From the NCBI GenBank assembly GCA_947577075.1, contig CANPTW010000017.1, positions 1 through 52,814 on the forward strand: a stretch of DNA of 52,814 nt, given 5' to 3'. The translations under genes were made by a program, and so were the position numbers. Positions 33,517-40,940 of the stretch are shown piece by piece (the first letter of the stretch is position 1; each line of letters starts with the position of its first letter). This DNA is from an uncultured Oscillibacter sp. Lineage in GTDB: Bacteria; Bacillota; Clostridia; Oscillospirales; Oscillospiraceae. The notes under the pieces were generated by a model, which ran no database searches, had not been told where the DNA came from, and was given only the letters and a program-made list of their open reading frames with translations.

Positions 33517-34665
33517 ATGACAAAGATCGACATTATCTCCGGCTTCCTGGGGGCGGGCAAGACCACCCTGATCAAGAAGCTGCTGGCCGAAGCCTACCGG
33601 GGGGAGAAGCTGGTCCTCATCGAAAATGAGTTCGGCGAGATCAGCATCGACGGCGGATTTTTGAAGGAGTCCGGCGTCCAGATCTCCGAGATGTCCTCCG
33701 GCTGCATCTGCTGCTCCCTGGTGGGGGACTTCAACCAGGCGCTGAAGGACGTGGCGGCCCAGTTCCACCCGGACCGCATCCTCATCGAGCCCTCCGGCGT
33801 GGGCAAGCTCTCCGACGTCATCGTGGCCGTGGAGAACACCGCCGCCGAGGCCCCGGACCTGAAGCTCAACAGCTTCGTCACCGTGGCGGACGCCTCCAAG
33901 GTGAAGGTCTACATGAAGAACTTCGGGGAGTTCTACAACAACCAGATCGAGTCCGCCGGGACCATTGTCCTCTCCCGGACCCAGAAGCTGAGCCAGGAGA
34001 AGCTGGAGGCAGCGGTCGGCCTGCTCCGGGAGAAGAATCCGGAGGCCGCCATCCTCACCACCCCCTGGGACGACCTGGACGGCAAAACCATCCTCTCCGC
34101 CATTGAGAAGGTCTCCCTGGCGGAGGAGCTGCTGGCAAAGATGCGGGCGGAGCACGAGGCCGAGGAGGCGGAGCACGCCCACCACCACCATGACCACGAG
34201 GAGGAACACGGGGAGCACGAGCACCACCATGAGGACTCCGAGGCCCATGAGCACCACCATGAGGAGCACGGGGATCACGGACACCACCACCACGACCACG
34301 AAACCCACGAGCACCACCACGACCACGGGGAGCACGGGGACCACGAGTGCGACGATCCGAACTGCTCCTGCCACCACCATCACCACCACGCCGACGAGGT
34401 CTTCACCTCCTGGGGCAAGGAAACCCCCAAGGCCTTCACAAGGGCGGGCGTCGAGAAGATTCTCGCCGCCCTGGACTCCGGGGAATACGGCAATATCCTC
34501 CGGGCCAAGGGCATCGTCAACGGAGAGGACGGGACCTGGATCGAGTTCGATTACGTCCCCGAGGAGCATGAGGTCCGGACGGGGCACCCCGACTATACCG
34601 GCCGCCTCTGCGTCATCGGTGCGGAATTGAAGGAGGACAAGCTCTCGGGGCTCTTCGGCCTCTGA
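33517..34665 (+). CDS. CobW/COG0523 GTPase with long His-rich metal-binding tract
   Basis: 382-aa G3E-family GTPase, a class of metallochaperones for Zn, Co or Ni. P loop GFLGAGKTT (residues 9-17), metal-binding SGCICC with Cys63, Cys65 and Cys66, and a C-terminal CobW_C domain. Between them (about 212-292) lies an extreme His/Glu/Asp tract with dozens of His and a CDDPNCSC knot, likely a metal store or sensor loop. The tract is far longer than usual. The gene is paired with a second CobW-like gene 20 bases downstream, suggesting a joint metal-transfer role. Confidence 0.92.
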   Translation: MTKIDIISGFLGAGKTTLIKKLLAEAYRGEKLVLIENEFGEISIDGGFLKESGVQISEMSSGCICCSLVGDFNQALKDVAAQFHPDRILIEPSGVGKLSDVIVAVENTAAEAPDLKLNSFVTVADASKVKVYMKNFGEFYNNQIESAGTIVLSRTQKLSQEKLEAAVGLLREKNPEAAILTTPWDDLDGKTILSAIEKVSLAEELLAKMRAEHEAEEAEHAHHHHDHEEEHGEHEHHHEDSEAHEHHHEEHGDHGHHHHDHETHEHHHDHGEHGDHECDDPNCSCHHHHHHADEVFTSWGKETPKAFTRAGVEKILAALDSGEYGNILRAKGIVNGEDGTWIEFDYVPEEHEVRTGHPDYTGRLCVIGAELKEDKLSGLFGL

Positions 34666-34685
34666 GCCGGAAAAGGAAGTAGACC

Positions 34686-35615
34686 ATGGATATTCCCGTT
34701 TATCTGGTAGCCGGATTCCTGGACTCCGGCAAGACCAATTTCATCAACGGCGTTCTGGAGGACGGCTTCGCCCGCCAGGACAGGACCCTTCTCCTCCGCT
34801 GTGAGGAGGGCGAGGAGGAGTATAATTCCCGCGCCCTGGCCAACGTCACCGTCGTGGACGTGGAGGACGAGGCGGAGCTGACCTGCTCCCGGATGAAGGA
34901 GCTGGAGAAACAGTACCGGCCCAAGCAGGTCCTCATCGAGTACAACGGTATGTGGCAGATGGAGCGCTTATACCGGGAGGTTCTTCCCGCCAACTGGGTG
35001 CTCTATCAGATCATGACCTTCGTGGAAGCCTCCACCTTCGAGCTGTACGTGAAGAACATGGGCCAGCTGATGATGGAGAAAATCACCAACGCGGACCTGC
35101 TGGTCTTCAACCGGGCCACGCCGGAGCTGCGGGAGTCCCTGCGGAAGCGGAATCTCCGGATGGTGAACCGCCGGGCGGACATCTATTTCGAAAACGTGGA
35201 CGGCACCAGCGAGGACTACCTCACCGGGGACGAGAGCCCCTTTGATCTCAGCCAGCGCGTCATTGATATTCCGGGCGACGACTTCGGCGTCTGGTACGTG
35301 GACGTGATGGACCACCCGGACCGCTACGCCGGGAAAGAGGTCCACATGAAGCTCATCATGTGCCATTCCAGGAAATACCCCGGCGTCCACTGCCCCGGCC
35401 GCTTCGCCATGGTCTGCTGTGAGAACGACATCCAGTTCCTGGGACTGGTGGCCAAGGGCGTGGGGCTGAAGGACTTCAAAAACCGGGACTGGGTGGAGGT
35501 CACCGCCCGGATGGCCGTGGAGACACACGACGCATACAAGGGCAAGGGCCCGGTGATGCACGTGCTGTCCATCGCCCCCTGCCAAAAGCCCGCCCAGGAC
35601 GTGGTGACCTTCTGA
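34686..35615 (+). CDS. CobW-like GTP-binding protein lacking the CxCC motif, with C-terminal TIGR03943-like domain
   Basis: 309 aa. P loop GFLDSGKTNF at residues 10-19, but no GCxCC metal motif where it is expected, so it differs from true CobW metallochaperones. The C-terminal third (MCHSRKYPGVHCPGRFAMVC followed by CENDIQFLGL) resembles the TIGR03943/YcgQ soluble domain, known companions of CobW-type proteins. Thus it looks like a fusion of a degenerate GTPase and its partner domain. Co-transcribed with the His-rich CobW gene; a strong terminator follows. Confidence 0.82.
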   Translation: MDIPVYLVAGFLDSGKTNFINGVLEDGFARQDRTLLLRCEEGEEEYNSRALANVTVVDVEDEAELTCSRMKELEKQYRPKQVLIEYNGMWQMERLYREVLPANWVLYQIMTFVEASTFELYVKNMGQLMMEKITNADLLVFNRATPELRESLRKRNLRMVNRRADIYFENVDGTSEDYLTGDESPFDLSQRVIDIPGDDFGVWYVDVMDHPDRYAGKEVHMKLIMCHSRKYPGVHCPGRFAMVCCENDIQFLGLVAKGVGLKDFKNRDWVEVTARMAVETHDAYKGKGPVMHVLSIAPCQKPAQDVVTF

Positions 35616-35635
35616 CACGCTTTGCGATACGCCGC

Positions 35636-35672
35636 GCCCCCCTCCGTTATAAAACGAAGGGGGGCTTTCTTC
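35636..35672 (+). terminator. terminator behind the CobW pair
   Basis: CCCCCCTCCGTT, short AT loop, AACGAAGGGGGG, then CTTTCTT. Confidence 0.88.
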
Positions 35673-35765
35673 GCCCGCCCAAACACCGGGGCGGAATCGG
35701 AGGCGGGAATTTCAGAGCCGTCCGTAAAGGCGCCGTGGGCAGGCACCCCTTATGCGGCCCTTTCC

Positions 35766-37433
35766 TTACTTCAGGCGGAACGCCGCTACCAGGCTCTTGA
35801 GGAGGCTGGCCTGGGAGGAGAGCTCCTGGCTGGCGGCGGCGCTTTCCTCACTGGTGGCGGAGTTGGTCTGCACCACGCTGGAAATCTGGTCGATCCCCTC
35901 GGTGACCTGGCTGATCGCCGCGGTCTGCCGTTCCACCGCCTCCACCACAATGGACATCTGCGACGTCACGCCGCCGGCGCTGACGCTGGTGCGGTCCAGG
36001 GCCTGGGTCACCTCGTTCACCACACGGCTCCCCTCGGACACGGCGGCAATGGAGCTTTCAATCAGGTCCTTGGTGGCCTTGGCGGCTTCGTCGGACTTGT
36101 TGGCCAGGCTGCGGACCTCGTCGGCGACCACGGCAAAGCCCTTTCCGGCCGCTCCGGCCCGGGCCGCCTCCACCGCGGCGTTCAGGGCCAGGATGTTCGT
36201 CTGGAAGGCGATGTTTTCGATGGCGGCAATGATCTTGCCGATTTCCTCGGAGGAGCTGGAGATCTTGCCCATCGCCACATTGAGCTGCTTGACGTATTCC
36301 ATGCTGACGCCCAGCTGGCCCCCCGCCTGCTCCACAAACTGTCCGGCCTCTCCCGTGGCCTGGGCGGTCCGCCGGGCGTTCCCGGAGATGTCGCTGATGG
36401 TGGCGGAGAGCTCCTCCACGGAACTGGCCTGCTCCGTGGCGCCCTGGGCCAGGGCCTGGGCGGTGTTGGACACCTGCTCAGCGCCGGCGGACACCTGTTC
36501 GGCGCTCTCCCGGATCTGGCTCATGGTTTCGTTCAGCTTGGACTGAATGCTGTCCAGGGAGTCCTTGATGGACATAAAGTCTCCCACGTATTCCTGCCTG
36601 GCGGAGGCGGTCAGATCTCCGGAGGCAATGGCGTCCAATATGGACGCAATCTCGCCGATGTAGGAGCGGAGGCGTTGAATCGTCCTCTCAAAAATAAGGG
36701 CCAGCCGGCCCACCTCATCGTTAGAACGGACGGTGATGCCGCTCTCTTCGCCGCCGGCCAGGCCCAGGCTGCCCTGTTCCAGGAGGCCGGCCACCCGGGT
36801 AATCTCCGCCAGGGGCGCGGAAACGGTCTTTTTCAGGTACGCCGTGAGGAAAAAGATGCACCCAACGATGATGGCAAGGCTCAGCAGCAAGGCAAAGATT
36901 ACCGTCATAAAAATCTGGCGGTCGGCCTCCGCGGACGAAATGCCGGCAAAAATGAGGCCGTTGACCGCTCCGGCGGCGTCCCGGGTGGGAACATAGGAGC
37001 AGAGATATTCCTTGTCCAGGATGGTGGCCCTGCCCACATAGCTCTGTCCCTTCTGCAGCACGATTTCGGACAGATCGGAGGACAGCGTGGTGCCTACAAC
37101 CCGCTGCCCGTTCTGGACCACGGTGGTGTAGGCCCGGGTATTTCCTTCAAAGATGGTAAACTCGCAGCCCATGCGGCTTTTCAGCTCATCCAGCATCTGG
37201 TTGGCGTCCTCTGTGCCGTCGGACCGGCTCAGGAGGTAATCCAGCATATTGGTGCCGTTGGTACAGCGCTGCTCCAGCATCCCGGTTGCCAAAGAGCGGA
37301 ACATCATCACACACATGCCCACGGCGAAGACAACGGATATCATCTGCATGATGACGACCACATTGCCCACCTTCTTGCCGATGCGGGTCTGCTTTCCTTC
37401 TGCGCTCTTCTGTGAAAACTCGATTTTTTTCAT
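35766..37433 (-). CDS. methyl-accepting chemotaxis protein with periplasmic-type Cache domain
   Basis: 555-aa chemoreceptor. First membrane span about 24-46, extracellular Cache-type sensor (about 50-165, with [20 protein letters not shown] and [21 protein letters not shown]), second span about 175-200, HAMP, then a long coiled signalling domain with the invariant tip [20 protein letters not shown] (hairpin contacting CheA/CheW) and [10 protein letters not shown]. The ligand is unknown. No chemotaxis genes are nearby, so it is an orphan receptor. Confidence 0.95.
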   Translation of the reverse strand: MKKIEFSQKSAEGKQTRIGKKVGNVVVIMQMISVVFAVGMCVMMFRSLATGMLEQRCTNGTNMLDYLLSRSDGTEDANQMLDELKSRMGCEFTIFEGNTRAYTTVVQNGQRVVGTTLSSDLSEIVLQKGQSYVGRATILDKEYLCSYVPTRDAAGAVNGLIFAGISSAEADRQIFMTVIFALLLSLAIIVGCIFFLTAYLKKTVSAPLAEITRVAGLLEQGSLGLAGGEESGITVRSNDEVGRLALIFERTIQRLRSYIGEIASILDAIASGDLTASARQEYVGDFMSIKDSLDSIQSKLNETMSQIRESAEQVSAGAEQVSNTAQALAQGATEQASSVEELSATISDISGNARRTAQATGEAGQFVEQAGGQLGVSMEYVKQLNVAMGKISSSSEEIGKIIAAIENIAFQTNILALNAAVEAARAGAAGKGFAVVADEVRSLANKSDEAAKATKDLIESSIAAVSEGSRVVNEVTQALDRTSVSAGGVTSQMSIVVEAVERQTAAISQVTEGIDQISSVVQTNSATSEESAAASQELSSQASLLKSLVAAFRLK

Positions 37434-37488
37434 AGTTGCTTACTCCGTCTGTCTGTCAGAATTAAAAATTGGCACACAGCCATCTGCC

Positions 37489-37517
37489 ATTATACTGAGA
37501 AGCCACTATTTTGGCAA
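37489..37517 (-). promoter_or_regulatory. promoter of the chemoreceptor gene
   Basis: Minus strand: TTGCCA, 17-base spacer, TATAAT; sigma-A like rather than the sigma-D type common for chemotaxis genes. Confidence 0.7.
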
Positions 37518-37582
37518 GCCCTTTTTCCATCCGGGGGCGTCCGGGACCTCCGGGGCGCGTCCCTCTGCGCATTTTATTAACC

Positions 37583-37658
37583 GGGACAGGCGGCGCAGAG
37601 GCCGCCCGCTTCCCCAGGCAGGGAGCGCCAAAAAGGAGAGACCGGCGCCGCCTGTCCC
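37583..37658. repeat. long-range inverted repeat with T tract
   Basis: GGGACAGGCGGCGC (37583-37596) and its perfect inverse (37645-37658) enclose 48 bases and are followed by CTCCTTTTTTAC. It could be a plus-strand terminator or an element end. No gene lies in 37518-38109. Confidence 0.6.
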
Positions 37659-37766
37659 TCCTTTTTTACAATAAGTGGATAAAGGCGATTGTTCAAAAAA
37701 GCCCTCCGCATTTCCCTCCCCCCTCCGCCCCGGGTCCAGCGAAGCGGGTCGGGGCGGAAAGCGAAG

Positions 37767-37942
37767 CCCCCGCAAGGGGGATGCCGTATCCGTAAGGCGG
37801 CATAGCCGCCAAGGGCTGCGCAAAAATTCCCATCAGAGCGCAGTTTCCGGCGGAGCCGGAAACGGAGCGGTGATGGGAATTTCTGGGCCGTCTTGTGTTG
37901 ACACAAAAGATGCAGGCCCGCAACCGTTGCGGTGCAACGGTT
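37767..37942. repeat. run of five or more adjacent hairpins, no coding sense
   Basis: In order: CCCCC-gcaa-GGGGG; ATGCCG...CGGCAT (37781/37798); a nested pair with outer arms AAATTCCCATCA (37824-37835) and TGATGGGAATTT (37871-37882) around GTTTCCGGC/GCCGGAAAC; and AACCGTTGC-ggt-GCAACGGTT (37922-37942). This is the GC-rich left border of the accessory island; sequence turns AT-rich right after it. Confidence 0.6.
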
Positions 37943-38109
37943 TACAACGCCCAGGCTATTCCTTCTTTGCTTTCTTTGCTTTTTCTGCTGCCTGCATCAA
38001 GCGGAAGACAAGCATTTGTCACACCTTGTTATTCTCTTGCAATTGAACATTTTAATGCGTTTCCATGTTCTTTATTCTCCAATTGTTCCAGTTAGAACTC
38101 CGTATGAAA

Positions 38110-38531
38110 CTATCGCTCCACAATGGTATCATCAAATACTGGCGGCAAGAGCTTATACATAGCATCATAAAGCGGAATACGAATCTCTCTCACTTGGGGA
38201 TGAGCCCGTTTCGACGTTCTTAGTCTGAAAAGGTGGCGCCATTCTCTTAGATTCATTGTCATTATTATCTCAGGTTTTAAGCTATTGGACAGGAGCTGCG
38301 GGCTTGTTCAGGGGATGCTCCTGAAGTTATAAGTGATAAATATGCATCTCCAACAGCTTGCATTTGTTGCTTCCATATAACATATTGACTAGAATTCTCC
38401 TACCAAAAACGAGGTCGAATAAATGGCAATTCATTTTCAAACTTGCTTCTAGAATAGTTACAGTATCTGGTACTCTCTTGACTATAACTAGCAATTCGGC
38501 GCCTTACAATTTCATGAGTAACGCCTCAATA
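38110..38531 (-). pseudogene. thyX: flavin-dependent thymidylate synthase ThyX, decayed remnant
   Basis: Minus-strand translation gives the ThyX order GVTHEIVRRRIASYSQEST, then FENELPFIRPRFW, WKQQMQAVGDAYLSLI, TSGASPEQARS, and after a frame change NSLKPEIIMTMNLREWRHLF and HPQVREIRIPLYDAMYKLLP, ending IVER and a stop. Lesions: TGA at 38526-38528 just before GVTHE, TAG at 38400-38402 after RFW, and a small deletion near 38294. The signature RHRxxS reads RRRIAS, a lost His. The first roughly 60-80 residues are missing. ThyX methylates dUMP using FAD and methylene-tetrahydrofolate; this copy cannot be functional. Confidence 0.85.
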
Positions 38532-38598
38532 TAATGCTGAAAAGCAGATGTCAAGAGTTTTTTTCTCACCCGCCGCCACGGGGACGAGAGAATAAGGA

Positions 38599-38617
38599 GC
38601 CCCGGCCATGCCGGGGC
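38599..38617. repeat. perfect GC hairpin
   Basis: GCCCCGGC, three-base loop, GCCGGGGC, immediately left of the large nested palindrome. Confidence 0.6.
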
Positions 38618-38621
38618 GGTG

Positions 38622-38737
38622 GCACAATAACAGTTGGCTGTCAAGGGCCGCAAAAAAGTTTTCCAGGTTCCGAAGAGCCTGGAAAATTTTTTTGCTTTCC
38701 GCTTCGCTCCACCCTTGACAGCCAACAGTAATTGTGC
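38622..38737. repeat. 116-base nested palindrome
   Basis: Outer arms of 26 bases (38622-38647 and 38712-38737) differ at only two positions; they contain GTTGGCTGTCAAGGG and its inverse. Inside, 21-base arms (38650-38670 and 38675-38695) containing TTTTCCAGG / CCTGGAAAA surround a CGAA tetraloop. It lies upstream of a run of tiny plus-strand genes, where it could be a transfer/replication origin, a leader-RNA structure or an element end. 38532-38831 has no credible gene. Confidence 0.7.
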
Positions 38738-38831
38738 GCACGGTGGGCAACCGAAATCGCCGCAGCCGATTTCGGCAGGCCGACACGTTTTTATTTTGGG
38801 GCCGGGTGCGTCCCGGAGGAAGGAGCAGGAC

Positions 38832-39065
38832 ATGGTACAGAAATTTACTCCCCAAGCAGGGCAGATCTACCAAAACATCAACGGGAATTTCTACCTTTGC
38901 TTGGACGCTGGCAATTACAGCCCACACAGGGCGCTCATGCAGAGCCCCGGAAGCCTTTGGACGTTTACCGCCGTCGACTGCCGCCTTTATGAGGACGGAA
39001 AGATAGACTGGGCTTACTCAACAGGCGGGTTCTTTGCGAAGGAGGCGGGAACATGGTCAAGGTGA
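38832..39065 (+). CDS. small accessory-element protein, 77 aa
   Basis: No family recognised. MVQKFTPQAGQIYQNINGN then a Tyr/Ala-rich beta-like body; ends CTCGG-free in KEAGTWSR. GGAGGAAGGAGCAGG provides the ribosome site. Its last 13 bases overlap the next gene, showing tight packing typical of conjugative elements or phages. First of a row of four plus-strand small genes behind the nested palindrome. Confidence 0.65.
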   Translation: MVQKFTPQAGQIYQNINGNFYLCLDAGNYSPHRALMQSPGSLWTFTAVDCRLYEDGKIDWAYSTGGFFAKEAGTWSR

Positions 39066-39235
39066 CATTCCGGAACCAAGACGGGGTTTACTGGGCGGTA
39101 TGCCAGAGCGTGAGCCGGGTGGCGGAGGGCGGATTTCTGCTGGACAGCATGCAGGAGGACAGTTCCGGCAGGGGGCCGCACGCCTGGGCGAAGGTGCCGG
39201 AGGATTGGAAGATCGTGCTTGTGGAGGAGGCGTGA
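39053..39235 (+). CDS. small accessory-element protein, 60 aa
   Basis: No family recognised. MVKVTFRNQDGVYWAVCQSV followed by a short helical/beta body. The start overlaps the preceding gene and follows GGAGGCGGG. It belongs to the same cassette as its neighbours; high spacing regularity supports real genes. Confidence 0.65.
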   Translation: MVKVTFRNQDGVYWAVCQSVSRVAEGGFLLDSMQEDSSGRGPHAWAKVPEDWKIVLVEEA

Positions 39236-39238
39236 AGC

Positions 39239-39490
39239 ATGGAGCATATGAAATACCTGGTCATCACCAGAAAAACGGGCGCTGATATTTTTGAGAGCAT
39301 TTCTGTGCTTAGGTGCAGCGCCTATATGCGGAAGAAAATCAAAAGGGGAATGTTGCCCGGTTCCCTTGCCATCGTGTGGGACTGGCCAAGGGAAAAGCGG
39401 TGTCCTACATGTGCGAAGGGGCCGAACTGCCCAGCCTTTAATACGGGCGTTATCCGGCCTTGCCCGTACTATCATCAAAAGGAGGCGTGA
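39239..39490 (+). CDS. small Cys-containing accessory protein, 83 aa
   Basis: No family recognised. Basic centre (MRKKIKRGML) and a C-terminal cysteine group CPTCAKGPNCPAF ... CPYYH that could bind zinc. GAGGAGGCG site 3 bases behind the previous stop region. Part of the small-gene cassette. Confidence 0.62.
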   Translation: MEHMKYLVITRKTGADIFESISVLRCSAYMRKKIKRGMLPGSLAIVWDWPREKRCPTCAKGPNCPAFNTGVIRPCPYYHQKEA

Positions 39491-39493
39491 AGC

Positions 39494-39688
39494 ATGGCAA
39501 GTAAACCGAACATTCGTAGTATCCGCTTTTCGGACGAGCTGGCGGAGCTCATTGACCGGCAGGCGAGGAATACCTTCACGGAGAAGTTTGCAAATCGACA
39601 GAAGAAAAAAGGCCTTTGCCCATTAAGGGCGCATATCAAAGAAATTGGCTGTTTTCCTACAACGAAAAAGACGCATACCAAAAGTTAA
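39494..39688 (+). pseudogene. truncated ribbon-helix-helix protein, 5' part only
   Basis: Begins SNIRFSDELAELID-like: MASKPNIRSIRFSDELAELI, the pattern of a ribbon-helix-helix DNA-binding N-terminus found on mobile elements. Sense is lost after about residue 35 (EKFANRQ), where the sequence passes into another gene's fragment in a different frame; the remaining residues to the stop are junction-derived. AAAGGAGG precedes the ATG. Confidence 0.6.
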
Positions 39689-39999
39689 AACCCATTGCGG
39701 AAGAACTAGGCTATACTGTTTTTGCAAAGGTTCGATTGCTGGACCTTGTAACTCCCGTAAAAGGAAATCCGAAGTACAAAACATATTTCTATAAAGTTCA
39801 AGCGAAACATGTTGACTTTGTACTTTGCGACGAAAAGCTGGTTGCCCGTTGTGTGATCGAATTGGATGATAAGAGCCACGACACAGAAGAGAGACAAAAA
39901 AGAGATAGCTTTGTCGATGAAGTTCTAAAAAGCGTGGGCTATAAAATCATCCATACCCGTGCTATCACCGATGATTTAAAAAAGCAGATTAATGAATAA
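39601..39999 (+). pseudogene. DUF2726 domain protein, 5'-truncated
   Basis: In a second frame the sequence reads YQRNWLFSYNEKDAYQKLKP, then AKVRLLDLV, KHVDFVLCDEKL, CVIELDDKSHD and FVDEVLKSVGYKIIHTR, the full DUF2726 core (a restriction-endonuclease-like fold in related proteins, with ELDD-SH). The usual N-terminal membrane segment and start codon are missing; only a weak in-frame TTG (39616) exists. Low GC compared with the flanks. Ends at a hairpin terminator. Confidence 0.7.
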
Positions 40000-40010
40000 T
40001 CAAAACGAGA

Positions 40011-40040
40011 GGGGCCGCTATTAGCGGTCCTTCTTCTTTT
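40011..40040 (+). terminator. terminator behind the DUF2726 fragment
   Basis: GGGGCCGCTA, short loop, GCGGTCC with T-rich TTCTTCTTTT following on the plus strand. It overlaps the end of the convergent minus-strand small gene. Confidence 0.7.
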
Positions 40041-40158
40041 GGCAGAGCCGGAGCCAGAGAGCGGGGGCCAGACGGGCCAGGGTGCGGCCCAGGCAGTAGG
40101 AGCCGTAGGCGATGCCATAGAGGGTGAAGGGCAGGGCGAAGACGAAAAGGGCGGTCAT
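40021..40158 (-). CDS. 45-aa hydrophobic protein with basic tail
   Basis: MTALFVFALPFTLYGIAYGS followed by YCLGRTLARL and a KKKDR tail: one likely membrane span. Starts inside the stop of the 67-aa gene (AAATGA overlap) with AGGAGG ahead, so it is the last gene of the minus-strand block. Size and layout suit a minor coat or accessory membrane protein of a filamentous phage; this is inferred from position only. Confidence 0.6.
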   Translation of the reverse strand: MTALFVFALPFTLYGIAYGSYCLGRTLARLAPALWLRLCQKKKDR

Positions 40159-40358
40159 TTCTTATCCTCCTCTTCTTTCGCTTTCATCGCTTCTATCATC
40201 CTCTCCGGGTCCGGGCCGATGAAGAGCCGGGGACAGCCTTTCACGGTGGTGGGCTCCGGCGTTCCCGATATCACGAGGTTCAAAGCCTCACGGGCCATAA
40301 GCCAGCTGCCGCTTTCAAAGCGGAGTTCTCCGCTGGCATCGTAAACGAGATAGTACAT
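40155..40358 (-). CDS. 67-aa small protein of the phage-like block
   Basis: MYYLVYDASGELRFESGSWL, then a mixed domain, ending in a charged tail (AMKAKEEEDKK). No family recognised; no membrane span. AAGGAGG ribosome site; sits 9 bases after the previous 54-aa gene and overlaps the next. Confidence 0.65.
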   Translation of the reverse strand: MYYLVYDASGELRFESGSWLMAREALNLVISGTPEPTTVKGCPRLFIGPDPERMIEAMKAKEEEDKK

Positions 40359-40367
40359 AGTGCCTCC

Positions 40368-40532
40368 TTATCTGTGCCGCTCTTGTTCGCTGGCGGCGTC
40401 TTTCAGCATTAGGAACAGACCCAGGGCGGCAAATGTCAGCATCCCCGTTAGGAAGAAGGAAAAGAGGGGAATGGACAGCATTGCACGGATGGTATCGTCG
40501 AAGAGGACCAAAACGGCATATATGAAAGACAT
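40368..40532 (-). CDS. 54-aa single- or double-span membrane protein
   Basis: MSFIYAVLVLFDDTIRAMLS then SIPLFSFFLTGMLTFAALGL and a KDAASEQERHR tail: hydrophobic throughout with a polar C-terminus. AAGGAG lies 9 bases ahead of the ATG. Position directly behind the coat-like gene suggests a minor structural protein of a filamentous phage remnant; function not established. Confidence 0.65.
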   Translation of the reverse strand: MSFIYAVLVLFDDTIRAMLSIPLFSFFLTGMLTFAALGLFLMLKDAASEQERHR

Positions 40533-40595
40533 GATATCGTCTCCTTATTGTTTGAGTTGGGGACACGGGCAGACCTGTGCCCCCAGGTCTTGTCG

Positions 40596-40785
40596 TCAGC
40601 GGGAAGCACGTTTGAGCCTACGAAACACCGTGATACCCACGACAAGCAGACCAGCGGCGGCATACACGCACAGAAACGGGTTAGACGTAATCATCTGGAA
40701 CACGTCCCCCACGATGGTCGTCAGCGTACTGACGCCGCTGGTAATGGCGCTCAGGCCGCCAGTTACAGTCTCAGTCTGCGGTCAC
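40596..40785 (-). pseudogene. filamentous-phage major-coat-like protein, frameshifted near the start
   Basis: A GTG behind AAAGGAGG reads V-T-A-D and meets TGA after four codons; skipping one base at 40773 opens ETVTGGLSAITSGVS, TLTTIVGDVFQMITSNP, one 15-20 residue span (VYAAAGLLVVGITVF) and a basic tail FRRLKRASR before the stop. About 60 aa with an amphipathic N-half, one span and a basic C-terminus is the plan of pVIII-like inovirus coat proteins, where the basic tail faces DNA. The alternative frame has no ATG, GTG or TTG before the span. Either a disabling insertion or a recoding site. Confidence 0.55.
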
Positions 40786-40805
40786 TCCTCCTTTCCTAAA
40801 AATCA

Positions 40806-40879
40806 TGGTGGCGGGCCCTGGAATCGAACCAGGCGTTCCAGGTGCGGACCCTGGCGTGCTGCCTATGCACTAGCCCGCA
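40806..40879 (-). tRNA. tRNA-Arg (anticodon CCG), encoded CCA
   Basis: Folds on the minus strand: acceptor with G2-C7 pairing, U8 and A9; D stem GUGC/GCAC with GG in the loop; anticodon stem CCAGG/CCUGG around GUCCGCA, giving CCG at 34-36; 4-base variable loop; T stem CCUGG/CCAGG with UUCGAUU; discriminator A and genomic CCA. Oddities: U1 opposite C72, G32, and a pyrimidine (C37) 3' of the anticodon. It lies between the Rep remnant and the coat-like gene, so it appears element-borne. Confidence 0.82.
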
Positions 40880-40940
40880 ATGTTTTGAAACTGTAACACA
40901 AATCGCCTCCAGGAATGAGCTGCCAGGATGTCAGATTGTG

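Noticed and set aside
38504-38833. Minus-strand frame of 109 codons over the nested palindrome
   Set aside because: It consists mostly of the palindrome arms and runs into the thyX remnant out of frame; better explained as structure than as protein.
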